Assembly: GCA_028710655.1 (NCBI GenBank)
Contig: JAQTTS010000061.1
Location: 1-9,492, forward strand
Origin: Dehalococcoidales bacterium
GTDB lineage: Bacteria; Chloroflexota; Dehalococcoidia; Dehalococcoidales; UBA5760
Reading direction: 5' to 3'
Length of the DNA: 9,492 bases
Shown here: positions 1-6,004 of the stretch, in pieces
Position numbering within the stretch: the stretch's first letter is position 1
Layout of the letters: every line of letters starts with the position of its first letter
The notes under the pieces: generated by a model
What the model saw: only the letters and a program-made list of their open reading frames with translations
What the model was told of the DNA's origin: nothing
Databases searched by the model: none
Made by a program: the position numbers and the translations under genes

Positions 1-90
1 AGCTGTGAAGCTGATGGTAGTTTGGGGGTAAGGTCGGTAAAAACGATGCGGAAATATTAGCGGTTATATTGCCGTAGTACTTTCGTGGGG

Positions 91-158
91 ACAGGACCGG
101 GACCGTTTATCCTCGCTCAAGGATGGCGGATTGGCGCCTTCTTACCGCCCGGTCCTGT
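91..158. repeat. Long inverted repeat, possible branched RNA structure
   Basis: ACAGGACCGGG (91-101) pairs perfectly with CCCGGTCCTGT (148-158). The 46-base interior has two further helices: ATCCT (109-113) with AGGAT (120-124) around a six-base loop, and GGCGG (125-129) with CCGCC (145-149), which competes for two bases with the outer stem. Together they can form a three-way-junction-like fold on either strand. No T-run follows, so it is not an ordinary intrinsic terminator. A small RNA, a 3'-UTR structure or a protein-binding site are all possible. The pairing is seen directly; the role is unknown. Confidence 0.45.
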
Positions 159-198
159 TAGGTTATATCATAGCACAGGTGACCAGCCCGTGCGTATG

Positions 199-223
199 AC
201 CAATTGATCAGTAGTCAATTGGT
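199..223 (-). terminator. Hairpin downstream of the tiny membrane-protein genes
   Basis: ACCAATTGA (199-207) and TCAATTGGT (215-223) form a perfect 9-bp stem with a 7-base loop. It begins 21 bases after the stop codon of the leftward gene at 244-381. No U-tract follows on the minus strand, so a role in termination or 3'-end protection is inferred from position only. It could instead be a protein-binding site. Confidence 0.3.
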
Positions 224-243
224 ATTGGCTACGAAAGTACCAT

Positions 244-381
244 TTAGTTTTTCTGCTGGCCGCTGCGCCAGACAGCCCGGATGAAAAGAACTACACCAGC
301 GAGTAGACCTGCAGCGATAACCAGAAATCCGAGCGTTACTCCGATAATGGCAAAGATAGAGCCCCAATCGGTACCTTCCAT
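244..381 (-). CDS. Tiny single-pass membrane protein (45 aa)
   Basis: This short gene reads MEGTDWGSIFAIIG... and ends ...WRSGQQKN. Residues about 8-34 are one continuous hydrophobic helix rich in Ile, Val, Leu, Gly and Ala, bounded by an acidic N-terminus and a basic C-terminus, which predicts one membrane span with the C-terminus inside. GGAG lies nine bases before the ATG, just beyond the stop of the neighbouring tiny gene at 397-507, so the two are probably co-transcribed. Viruses of the DJR type often carry such mini-proteins in the internal membrane or as holins; that role is inferred from size and context only. The RBS, the clean membrane helix and the tandem arrangement argue for a real gene. 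I do not recognise the family. Confidence 0.62.
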   Translation of the reverse strand: MEGTDWGSIFAIIGVTLGFLVIAAGLLAGVVLFIRAVWRSGQQKN

Positions 382-396
382 GGTTATTTGCTCCTA

Positions 397-507
397 TCAT
401 TTTTCTGGGTGCCATCCTTTATATACGGAAAAACTGGCAGCAAGCGGTGCCCAGCGACAAAGCACGACAACACCGATTATCAACCAGGATGACCAGTCAC
501 TCGACAT
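397..507 (-). CDS. Tiny hydrophobic membrane protein (36 aa)
   Basis: This gene reads MSSDWSSWLIIGVVV... and ends ...YKGWHPEK. Residues about 8-28 are hydrophobic, with one Cys-Arg interruption, and the tail is basic and aromatic. GGAGG stands eight bases before the chosen ATG; an in-frame upstream start is not needed. Its stop codon falls 15 bases before the next tiny gene, whose RBS it almost touches, so the pair look like a two-gene leftward unit. Both start with a short acidic-Trp segment (SSDW, GTDW), hinting at duplication or a shared membrane-insertion mode, but the sequences are too short to prove it. Small virion membrane protein or holin component are the plausible roles; neither is demonstrated. 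Confidence 0.55.
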   Translation of the reverse strand: MSSDWSSWLIIGVVVLCRWAPLAASFSVYKGWHPEK

Positions 508-526
508 CGTTCATCCCTCCGGGTAT

Positions 527-544
527 ATTACTTTTTAAAGTAAT
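527..544. repeat. AT-rich palindrome next to the tRNA fragment
   Basis: ATTACTTT (527-534) and AAAGTAAT (537-544) are perfect inverted copies around two T's. The palindrome sits three bases beyond the CCA end of the tRNA fragment and 19 bases upstream of the 36-aa gene. It could be a recombinase or regulator site for that short intergenic space, or chance in AT-rich DNA. Confidence 0.35.
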
Positions 545-546
545 TT

Positions 547-596
547 TGGTGGAGCCGAGGGGATTCGAACCCCTTACCTATTGACTGCCAGTCAAG
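547..596 (-). other. 3' half of tRNA-Ala(GGC), candidate att site
   Basis: Read leftward, this is a tRNA from the anticodon stem to the CCA end: CTTGA stem, loop CTGGCAG with anticodon GGC (587-589), stem TCAAT, a 5-base variable loop, T-stem AGGGG/CCCCT closing the loop TTCGAAT, acceptor strand CGGCTCC, discriminator A and encoded CCA. The T at acceptor position 70 would form the G3-U70 pair that marks alanine tRNAs. There is no D-arm, no anticodon-side continuation and no 5' acceptor strand (GGAGCC or similar) in the expected bases 597-640, so the gene is not complete. A tRNA 3' half beside repeats is the usual signature of a tyrosine-recombinase attachment site, either attP or the displaced fragment at one provirus edge. 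The outermost anticodon-stem pair is C-U here, so identity with the host tRNA may begin just inside it. Confidence 0.72.
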
Positions 597-613
597 GTGT
601 ATTCCAAGATTGT

Positions 614-645
614 TGACATAAATATGATATAGCATAAATATGTCA
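614..645. repeat. AT-rich direct and inverted repeats by the att site
   Basis: The decamer CATAAATATG occurs at 617-626 and again at 633-642, a 16-base register. The same stretch is bounded by TGACATA (614-620) and its inverse TATGTCA (639-645). Repeated short sites next to a tRNA core are typical of integrase arm-binding sites, which is the reading I favour. A regulator operator is the alternative. Confidence 0.45.
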
Positions 646-646
646 T

Positions 647-670
647 AATAGTTGGCGATCGCCAACTATT
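647..670. repeat. 24-bp perfect palindrome
   Basis: The half-site AATAGTTGGCGA is followed at once by its exact reverse complement, with no spacer, centred on GCGATCGC. A perfect 24-bp palindrome is very unlikely by chance. It lies between the virion-operon terminator and the repeats and tRNA fragment. It may be a dimeric regulator or recombinase site, or a cruciform; with no spacer it makes a poor RNA hairpin. Confidence 0.6.
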
Positions 671-686
671 GAGGCTGTTCGAGGCT

Positions 687-712
687 AAAAAGGGGGGTAC
701 CGGAATACCTCC
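687..712 (-). terminator. Candidate terminator of the virion operon
   Basis: On the minus strand GGAGGTA (712-706) can pair with TACCCCC (699-693) around a 6-base loop with one A-C mismatch, followed by CTTTTT (692-687). It lies 24 bases after the stop codon of the last operon gene. The stem is imperfect, so the call is moderate. A direct repeat GAGGCT (671-676, 681-686) sits next to it. Confidence 0.45.
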
Positions 713-736
713 GTGTGGTAAAAGTCCGTCCTATGG

Positions 737-952
737 TCATTCTGTGAGGTCGTTTTTCAGCGTCCGCTGATTTTTGGAGCGTGGACGAGTCTGTTTGGCC
801 TTCTGCCGGGCCCGGGAGATCCTGGCGCCGGCGCCGCGGTCCTTAAACGACTGGTTAACCATGGCGCCGAAATCCCGGGTTATATGACATACGGAACAAA
901 TGCCGATGTCGCGGCCGTCGATTATCCAGTGGTGGACATGGCGACTGGCCAT
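737..952 (-). CDS. Small HxHH/CxxC protein with basic tail (71 aa)
   Basis: The N-terminal half holds a likely metal-binding set: H5, H7 and H8 in HVHHW, then C19 and C22 in CSVCH. The pattern HHW, about ten residues, then CxxC and a short hydrophobic stretch recurs in small zinc-ribbon-like proteins of uncultured bacteria and viruses. Residues about 36-66 are strongly basic (Arg and Lys rich, no predicted hydrophobic core), suggesting a nucleic-acid-binding tail. It is the last gene of the leftward operon, five bases after the 669-aa gene, with GGAG eight bases before its ATG. It might be a DNA-binding regulator made late or a virion DNA-condensing protein; neither is shown. The gene call is good and the function unknown. 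Confidence 0.72.
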   Translation of the reverse strand: MASRHVHHWIIDGRDIGICSVCHITRDFGAMVNQSFKDRGAGARISRARQKAKQTRPRSKNQRTLKNDLTE

Positions 953-957
953 GGTGG

Positions 958-2967
958 TTACTCCTGTTTATTTGCCAGGCGGATATCGTCATTTTCTACC
1001 AGTGCCCTGATATAGTCCTCAGGGACATTGAGGGCTTTCAGCTCGCGCTCCTCATCGGACCTGGTAATTAGGCCTTTGCGCCGCTTGCGGCGGATAGTGT
1101 CAATCTGGATCCGTTGCTGCTCTAACATCGGATTCTTACCCTCCGCGATAGCCCGGGCTTTTTGCAGTTTCAGCTCGTCCACTTCCGGCGCCTGGTCATC
1201 CATATTGAACCCCTGGGCCCGGCGCCATGAACCGGTGAGCTGCTTAAACTCATCATAATTTATGGGGCTGAATGGCGATTCCTCAGCCTGGAGCGCCAGT
1301 ATAAAGTTAGCGTCAGCCTCATTATATCCGATATTAATAAGGAGCTGGAAGGCCTGCTCCGGAGTAACCAGTCCCTTTTTGACTGCTGAGACGATGTCCG
1401 CCTTGGTGAGAGATTTGCCGGCCGGCTCGGCCGGAGGCTTGATACTATCGGTATATACTTTGAGTATAAAATCTGCATCTGCCTGCAGGTACCTCAGCTC
1501 CAGGAGTTTTTCCCGGGCCTGGTCAAGATTGATAGTCTCTGACTTTAATCCTGCCAGTATATCGGCCTTGGTGAGCTCACGAGCTTTAACAGCTGCTTCA
1601 GTCTCATCTACCGGTATCTCTATATCTAGGATAAATTGAGCTTCGTAATCATCATAGCCCAGGTCCGTGAGTAATACAGCCGCTTCTACCCGGGTAATTT
1701 TGCCCCTCTTCACGCCTTTAATGATCTGCGCCATGGTGAGATCCTTCTCAGCTGTTGTCCTGGCAGCTGACTCGATCTTGAACTTAGTCTCATACATCCA
1801 CTGGGCTTTCTCCTGGGTGAGACCCAGATTGACCAGCTCCTGGAGGACCTGCTCCGCAGATATCCATCCGTTTTTGTACCTGGCTATCAGCTGGGGATAC
1901 ATGACATACACTTTAGTCCAGATGGTCATTTTCCGGGCGTGTTCATCGTCATAACCCAGGTCCTTATAGGTCCGGAGCAGCTCCTCGTCATCGAGGACTC
2001 CCATATCCCACATGCGCCTGGCATCAACGCGGGTGTAGGGATTATAGGATATCTGGATGAGCTTCTCTCTCCAGTAGGGCATGACGTCCCGGCTCCTGAG
2101 GAGAAGCATTAACGTCTCCTGGTCGATAATGCCGCGATGCAGCATCTCGAAGCCCTGGGTCACTGCCGGCAGGTCCCAGTGAGCGGCCCAGTACTTCCGG
2201 AGCAGATCCGGACGGATCCCGGCTTTCCGGGCGTCTTCCTCCGCTGAGACAGGATAATCCTCAAATTGCCCGAATTTCTCAGCTATCTCCGGGCTGTATA
2301 CCTCTTTGACCACGAACTGGATGATATCCTGGACCGTAGCCACTTTATATGCCATCTCTTTGAGCATCTCTACACGGTCGGGAGATACGCCTATAGCATG
2401 GACATCATTCCAGTATTTCTCATATTTTGCCGGATCCCGGAGCCAGGCCGGTCCGACGACATCGGACGGGAAACGAACTTGAAACATTTCGAATAAACAG
2501 TTGATAGCATCATCTGTATAACCGTGTTGAGTTAGCTCAAGTATCATTTGCTGGAATGACTTTTTACCTCGTTGCCATGACTGGATAATATCAGGAGTGG
2601 CCATCATGGTCGGGCGAAGAGTGCGGTTCGCCAAGCGGCGGTATGGTTCAAACAGAGCATCCATAAAACCACTCAATCCTCGATTTATCACACCCCCTTT
2701 CATGACTGCTCCTAGAACTGCCGAGGCCTCGCCGGTCGGATTTTTCATCTCATCGATCAAAGGCTTCAACTCCGGAGGGACATTCCCCATTTTCTCCATG
2801 GCTTCTATCGTGGGTTTAAGCATTTGTGAGGACTTCTTACCCAGGATATCCAGGATGATTTCAAATCCAAAACCTATAGTGCCGGCTGCCCAGCCCCTCA
2901 TTCTCTCCTTCCAGGCATCCGATAGACTTTCCATCCAGCTCTTAAAACGATCTCCAGGCGCTGCCAT
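958..2967 (-). CDS. Large helical-repeat structural protein (669 aa)
   Basis: This is the largest gene in the window and is almost entirely helical by composition. The C-terminal half contains repeated units of about 40-50 residues with the pattern L-T-x-A-x-I, then K-x-G/x-I/V-T-x-x-x-A, then L-x-x-L/I-G-Y, then A-x-F-I-L. The clearest units are at residues 410-449, 465-503 and 520-559; looser copies are at about 310-350, 357-397 and 619-658. A distinctive segment near 258-280 (KYWAAHWDLP) precedes them. Residues 25-45 are mildly hydrophobic but not a clear membrane span. It starts three bases after the Trp-rich protein gene, with GGAGG upstream overlapping that gene's end. Size, abundance of repeats and position among virion genes suggest a structural or scaffold-like protein. 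I do not recognise a named family. Confidence 0.85.
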   Translation of the reverse strand: MAAPGDRFKSWMESLSDAWKERMRGWAAGTIGFGFEIILDILGKKSSQMLKPTIEAMEKMGNVPPELKPLIDEMKNPTGEASAVLGAVMKGGVINRGLSGFMDALFEPYRRLANRTLRPTMMATPDIIQSWQRGKKSFQQMILELTQHGYTDDAINCLFEMFQVRFPSDVVGPAWLRDPAKYEKYWNDVHAIGVSPDRVEMLKEMAYKVATVQDIIQFVVKEVYSPEIAEKFGQFEDYPVSAEEDARKAGIRPDLLRKYWAAHWDLPAVTQGFEMLHRGIIDQETLMLLLRSRDVMPYWREKLIQISYNPYTRVDARRMWDMGVLDDEELLRTYKDLGYDDEHARKMTIWTKVYVMYPQLIARYKNGWISAEQVLQELVNLGLTQEKAQWMYETKFKIESAARTTAEKDLTMAQIIKGVKRGKITRVEAAVLLTDLGYDDYEAQFILDIEIPVDETEAAVKARELTKADILAGLKSETINLDQAREKLLELRYLQADADFILKVYTDSIKPPAEPAGKSLTKADIVSAVKKGLVTPEQAFQLLINIGYNEADANFILALQAEESPFSPINYDEFKQLTGSWRRAQGFNMDDQAPEVDELKLQKARAIAEGKNPMLEQQRIQIDTIRRKRRKGLITRSDEERELKALNVPEDYIRALVENDDIRLANKQE

Positions 2968-2970
2968 ACT

Positions 2971-4077
2971 TTATTTACCTCCGAAAAACCAGTCTGTAAA
3001 CCGGTTCCAGATATACTCGACCGGATTATCAAAAAAATCTTTGACCTTATCCCTCCAGTCGGTCCAGCCCTCCCAGAGGTCCTCCCGGATAGAAAAGGCG
3101 CTGTCGATGAGGCCCTGGATATCCTCCAGCCAGGACTGAAACCAGTCCGGGAGGTTTTCGACCCGGACCAGCCCGGGCAGAGTGACATTAAAGAAGTTGT
3201 ACCAGCCGGCTTTCAGGTCCTCGAGGCCCTCGGTGGCCAGCTGCACCAGGTCCCGGATCCAGCCCTGGGCGCCGGCCCAAAACTCGGCTATCATATCCCA
3301 GATATAAGTTGGCCAGCTGCTAAACCAGGTGATGACATCCTCAAGCCCCGGGAAACATCCCAGTACCAGGTTAAATATATTCTCCCAGGTGAGCTTGTCC
3401 AGCAGCTCCGGGATGGTCTCTCCCAGCCAGGCGTTGAATTCATCCACTCCGCGGGCGCCGGAGTCGAACAATGACGATATTGCCTGGAACGGGCCTGACA
3501 AATTGTGAAACGGCCAGATCCAGTCCGAGACCTCGATGTAAAGGTTATTGAAAAATGCACCAGCTCCCCGGAGCACATCGGCCAGGCCCTGGAGCCCGGC
3601 GCCGATGACCGGCAGCGGCTCCGGCTCGGCCGGGGACCCGGTGACTGTGATATACCTGGTGGCTGAGAACAGCGAGGGACCGTCCACCAGGACGCTCAGG
3701 ATATACTGGCCAGGACCGTCAATTTCCCAGTCAACCCACCCGATGTAAGAATAGGCATATAGCCATTGTCCCTGGGTGGCGTAATAGCTCCAGTTGAACT
3801 CGTAAATTTTTTTATGGTCCCTCTGCCGGGTCCAGATAAAGCGAAAATAATATTCTCCTTCAACAGCCTGGGAGACGTTCATGCAGGCTACTACGATCTC
3901 GCAGGGCGGAGTCACTCCCCGGAGATCGAAGGTCTCAGTCGATCCGACAATAGACGGGAGAGCGTTCCAGCCGTCAGCATCGACCACGTTCAAGGGCTGG
4001 CCATAGACCGGCGCCGTTCGATAGGGCGATGCCGGCTCACGGAGACCCTTACCCAGGAGAAGATTAAAACTGGTCAT
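2971..4077 (-). CDS. Beta-domain plus Trp-rich amphipathic protein (368 aa)
   Basis: Two parts are visible. Residues about 45-147 look like an Ig-like or similar beta-sandwich, with alternating hydrophobic strands such as IVVACMNVS and YILSVLVDG. After a Pro-Glu linker (149-156), residues 157-368 form a chain of amphipathic helices with 17 tryptophans between 186 and 363 (about 9 percent), many in DW, WF and GW contexts, ending with DWFFGGK. Such Trp-rich amphipathic helices are typical of interfacial membrane association. There is no N-terminal signal peptide. It lies between the small genes and the 669-aa gene; its GG codons near the stop also serve as the next gene's RBS. A virion membrane-associated or vertex/DNA-delivery protein is plausible, as is a host-membrane-active protein. 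The family is not recognised. Confidence 0.85.
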   Translation of the reverse strand: MTSFNLLLGKGLREPASPYRTAPVYGQPLNVVDADGWNALPSIVGSTETFDLRGVTPPCEIVVACMNVSQAVEGEYYFRFIWTRQRDHKKIYEFNWSYYATQGQWLYAYSYIGWVDWEIDGPGQYILSVLVDGPSLFSATRYITVTGSPAEPEPLPVIGAGLQGLADVLRGAGAFFNNLYIEVSDWIWPFHNLSGPFQAISSLFDSGARGVDEFNAWLGETIPELLDKLTWENIFNLVLGCFPGLEDVITWFSSWPTYIWDMIAEFWAGAQGWIRDLVQLATEGLEDLKAGWYNFFNVTLPGLVRVENLPDWFQSWLEDIQGLIDSAFSIREDLWEGWTDWRDKVKDFFDNPVEYIWNRFTDWFFGGK

Positions 4078-4095
4078 GCGGCAGCTCCTCGTTAA

Positions 4096-4305
4096 TTATC
4101 CGGAGAGGATCCTGTCGGCATCAGTGGCCCGTTTGGCCAGTATAGGGGCTGCCTTCTCCGGAGTGAAGTCCTCGGCATCGATGTCGACGGAGAGAACGGT
4201 ACCGCCCCGGGTCTCGATGGTATGCCGGTAATATTTTTCTACTCCGCCCCGGTTACTCGGCCGGGTCAGCTCTGTGATCTTGATTACCTTGTACGCTCGT
4301 TCCAC
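4096..4305 (-). CDS. Small conserved-looking virus protein (69 aa)
   Basis: The gene starts with GTG (4303-4305), chosen because AAGGAGG lies six bases upstream and no ATG follows in a sensible place. The product begins MERAYKVIKITELTRP and has a short alternating beta segment (KYYRHTIETRGGTVLSVDID) followed by a C-terminal helix (TPEKAAPILAKRA). It has no membrane segment, Cys or His cluster. It overlaps the end of the preceding membrane-protein gene by 53 bases and is followed 18 bases later by the Trp-rich protein gene, so it is part of the virion operon. The compact alpha/beta appearance suggests a small structural or accessory protein; function is unknown. Confidence 0.75.
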   Translation of the reverse strand: MERAYKVIKITELTRPSNRGGVEKYYRHTIETRGGTVLSVDIDAEDFTPEKAAPILAKRATDADRILSG

Positions 4306-4510
4306 CTTTAACCTCCTTATGAATGACGGTCCGGGTAATGCCGCTTTTAAACAGCCAGCCGGCCGCCATGGCGAATACTGTTTTGACCTCGCTGTCCTTG
4401 CCGGTGCATAACAGGACAGCGCAGATGATTATGATTAATGCGGGCAGCCCGAAGTCGATGAGCAGCTCCCGCAGATCATCCAGTGTACTTTGAGGTTTAT
4501 TGCTGGCCAT
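4253..4510 (-). CDS. Small membrane protein, holin-like or virion membrane (85 aa)
   Basis: A charged N-terminus (1-17) leads into a strong hydrophobic helix at about residues 20-36 (FGLPALIIIICAVLLC), then a charged turn, a second, weaker hydrophobic stretch at about 43-58 (VKTVFAMAAGWLFKSG), and a polar, His- and Gln-containing tail. One or two membrane spans are expected. GAGGTGG precedes the ATG. The last 18 codons overlap the start of the GTG-initiated gene at 4305. In a tailed phage this would be called a holin; here an internal-membrane virion protein is equally likely. The choice cannot be made from sequence alone. Confidence 0.75.
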   Translation of the reverse strand: MASNKPQSTLDDLRELLIDFGLPALIIIICAVLLCTGKDSEVKTVFAMAAGWLFKSGITRTVIHKEVKGGTSVQGNQDHRADPAE

Positions 4511-4541
4511 TTAACCACCTCAATTGAGTCTGCCTTAACTC

Positions 4542-5390
4542 CTATAAGTCGTTAGTAAAGTTTTTTGCTGGAGGGTCACCGTCAAAAGGAAGTGAAGTCA
4601 AGGTGTTAAAACCTCCAAGTGTCATTAAACCGTTATCATAACAAAGATCAAGCTCTTTAACGTAAGTTCTAAGCGAAGAACTGCTGTTTTTAAGCCAGAT
4701 TTCCAACGTGTCCCCAGCCCCAAAATGAGCTGTACAGTCAAGAATCTTGCTTGCGTATGTTGTGTTGTCGTAGGTTATAGAATCTCCCGGTATAGCAATT
4801 CCATTCTTGTAAACGGCCAAGTATCCAGTGCCTCCGTTAACTCTCCCCTGCCACCCCAACCTTACCCAATAAAGGCCGGAGGTTATTGTTATCTGTTTAG
4901 CTTTCACGTAAGCAGTTCCGGTCACATACACTTCAGGGTCATTCGAATGCCTAACGGTATCCCCATAAGCAGAATCAAAAACGGCTGAAAGAGAAGAACC
5001 AGCAGACCAGCTTCCGACTCCGTTTAAATATTTGCTGGAATCATTCGGGAGCTTAGGGCATAAGCCATGCCTGGTAACGGAAACATCCAGGTCTGTGCTA
5101 TCATCCGGAGCGGTAAAATCGTCCAATTTGACGGTTTTAGCCGCTGCCACCGCTTCAGCGTCGGAATACCTAGCATGATGAGCTGAGGCATTAGCGGCGT
5201 GGTCATGGGCCCAGTTGGATGTTGGAGCCTTGCCGACTTCGTTGTCGGTCGGGGAGTCCTCCAGGATCTCCGAGGGGTCAATGATCAATTTGCCTTCGGA
5301 GTTGACCAGGATCGGTACCCAGTCGCCGGCAGCGGAGTCCCAGCCCCAGAGCTGGACGCCTGCCATTCTGCCAAGTGTGGGCTCGGTCAT
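4542..5390 (-). CDS. Fibre or spike, likely receptor-binding (282 aa)
   Basis: The N-terminal third has a short beta segment (VQLWGWDSAAGDWVPILVN) and a His/Ala-rich stretch HDHAANASAHHARYSDAEAV (63-82), a motif common in phage fibre proteins, followed by LDDFTAPDDSTDLDVSVTRHG and a repeat-like LPNDSSKYLNG. Residues about 131-255 look like a beta-sandwich head (LYWVRLGWQGRVNGGTGYLAVYKNG, then GDTLEIWLK), similar in style to trimeric fibre-tip domains. Its start overlaps the previous stop in an ATGA, with AGGAGG upstream, so it is translationally coupled to the 63-aa gene. The head region (about 4545-5050) is markedly AT-richer than its surroundings, suggesting exchange of the receptor-binding part. 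Host attachment is the inferred role. Confidence 0.78.
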   Translation of the reverse strand: MTEPTLGRMAGVQLWGWDSAAGDWVPILVNSEGKLIIDPSEILEDSPTDNEVGKAPTSNWAHDHAANASAHHARYSDAEAVAAAKTVKLDDFTAPDDSTDLDVSVTRHGLCPKLPNDSSKYLNGVGSWSAGSSLSAVFDSAYGDTVRHSNDPEVYVTGTAYVKAKQITITSGLYWVRLGWQGRVNGGTGYLAVYKNGIAIPGDSITYDNTTYASKILDCTAHFGAGDTLEIWLKNSSSSLRTYVKELDLCYDNGLMTLGGFNTLTSLPFDGDPPAKNFTNDL

Positions 5391-5578
5391 GGCTTGACCT
5401 CCTGGCTATCGATTTTTTGCGAGAGTATCTGCTCTGTAGATTTATACAGATCACGGGCCAGGAGCTCGTATTTGTGGGGATCATCCCTCCGGGTGAGTAT
5501 AAACAACCGGGATCCGTCCTCCTGGATGACCTGGCGCAAGTGGTTAAAATCACCCTTTCGTAACATTTCGATGATCAT
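5387..5578 (-). CDS. Hypothetical 63-aa protein
   Basis: The product, MIIEMLRKGDFNHLRQVI..., reads as one amphipathic helix, a short beta hairpin (GSRLFILTRRDD) and a second long helix (YELLARDLYKSTEQILSQ). There are no membrane segments or metal motifs. GAGGTG precedes the ATG and lies inside the end of the preceding gene, whose stop is three bases away. The stop codon overlaps the start of the fibre gene as ATGA, so it sits between a jelly-roll-like protein and the fibre in a coupled set. A fibre chaperone or an adaptor at the vertex are guesses from position. A start at the internal Met5 is possible but has no RBS of its own. Confidence 0.68.
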   Translation of the reverse strand: MIIEMLRKGDFNHLRQVIQEDGSRLFILTRRDDPHKYELLARDLYKSTEQILSQKIDSQEVKP

Positions 5579-5581
5579 GGG

Positions 5582-6004
5582 TTACACCTCAAAGCCAATT
5601 ATTACGATGTCTACAGTCTCCGAGTGATTGCTGAAATTTTGAGCGATCGAGTAGAAGGTATGACCTCCAGGTATTTTGAGCGGCGATAATAAAGAGGAGT
5701 TGATACCTCCCTGGCCGCTTTGCTGGATTAAGGTCTCGTAAGTTGTCGCGTCCTCGATCTCAAAGAGTAGGGACTGGATCAGCTCTCGATCGCCGGCAGC
5801 ATAGCCTATCATGCTGGCCGAATACTGGACGATATATAAAACCTTACCTGCAGGCACATTATAGGTTAAGTCAACAAACCCGCCAGCTGCCAGGGGATCC
5901 TTACCATACTCCAGTATCTTTTGTGTTCCCTTTATGGTGGCCCAATCAGCCCGGGTCATTACCTCAGCTTTGTCACCATAAAAATCCGGATAGCCGCTTG
6001 ACAT
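5582..6004 (-). CDS. Beta-rich, jelly-roll-like minor virion protein (140 aa)
   Basis: After a polar N-terminus (MSSGYPDFYGDKAEVMTRAD) the chain alternates short hydrophobic strands: VDLTYNVPAGKVLYIVQYSAS, SLLFEIEDATTYETLIQQS, LLSPLKIPGGHTFYSIAQNF and ETVDIVIIGFEV. The pattern of strands joined by Gly/Pro turns, including the VPAGKVLYI and IPGGHTFY elements, is like a single jelly-roll fold of about eight strands. Its ATG directly abuts the stop of the upstream gene (6005), and the RBS GGAGGAGG is inside that gene's Gly tail. In DJR viruses single jelly-roll proteins form the pentons or spike bases, which is the inferred role here. The fold is read from pattern, not proved. Confidence 0.75.
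   Translation of the reverse strand: MSSGYPDFYGDKAEVMTRADWATIKGTQKILEYGKDPLAAGGFVDLTYNVPAGKVLYIVQYSASMIGYAAGDRELIQSLLFEIEDATTYETLIQQSGQGGINSSLLSPLKIPGGHTFYSIAQNFSNHSETVDIVIIGFEV

Larger units (their letters stand above)
1..243. other. Non-coding left end with two inverted-repeat structures
   Basis: No convincing gene is seen here. Reading rightward, frame 1 is open from base 1 to a TAG at 58-60, which could be the last 19 codons of a gene entering from the left, but 19 codons prove nothing. The stretch contains a long-range inverted repeat (91-158), a hairpin (199-223) and a direct repeat GGTTATAT at 62-69 and 161-168 that flanks the first structure. It lies downstream of the two tiny leftward membrane-protein genes. 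Confidence 0.5.

Noticed and set aside
215..415. Leftward 66-codon open frame
   Set aside because: It overlaps the two mini-genes in another frame and has a Cys/Arg-rich, non-protein-like composition; the mini-genes have better RBS and coherent membrane helices.
281..538. Rightward 85-codon open frame
   Set aside because: It lies opposite the two leftward mini-genes, has no RBS and reads like an antisense frame.
547..640. Complete functional tRNA gene
   Set aside because: No D-arm or 5' acceptor strand is found in the bases upstream of the anticodon stem; only the 3' half exists.
2597..3139. Rightward 180-codon open frame
   Set aside because: It is antisense to the ends of two well-supported structural genes with strong RBS; treated as a shadow.
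4253..4510. Naming the membrane protein a holin
   Set aside because: No endolysin is visible next to it and internal-membrane viruses carry many such proteins, so the specific name is not justified.
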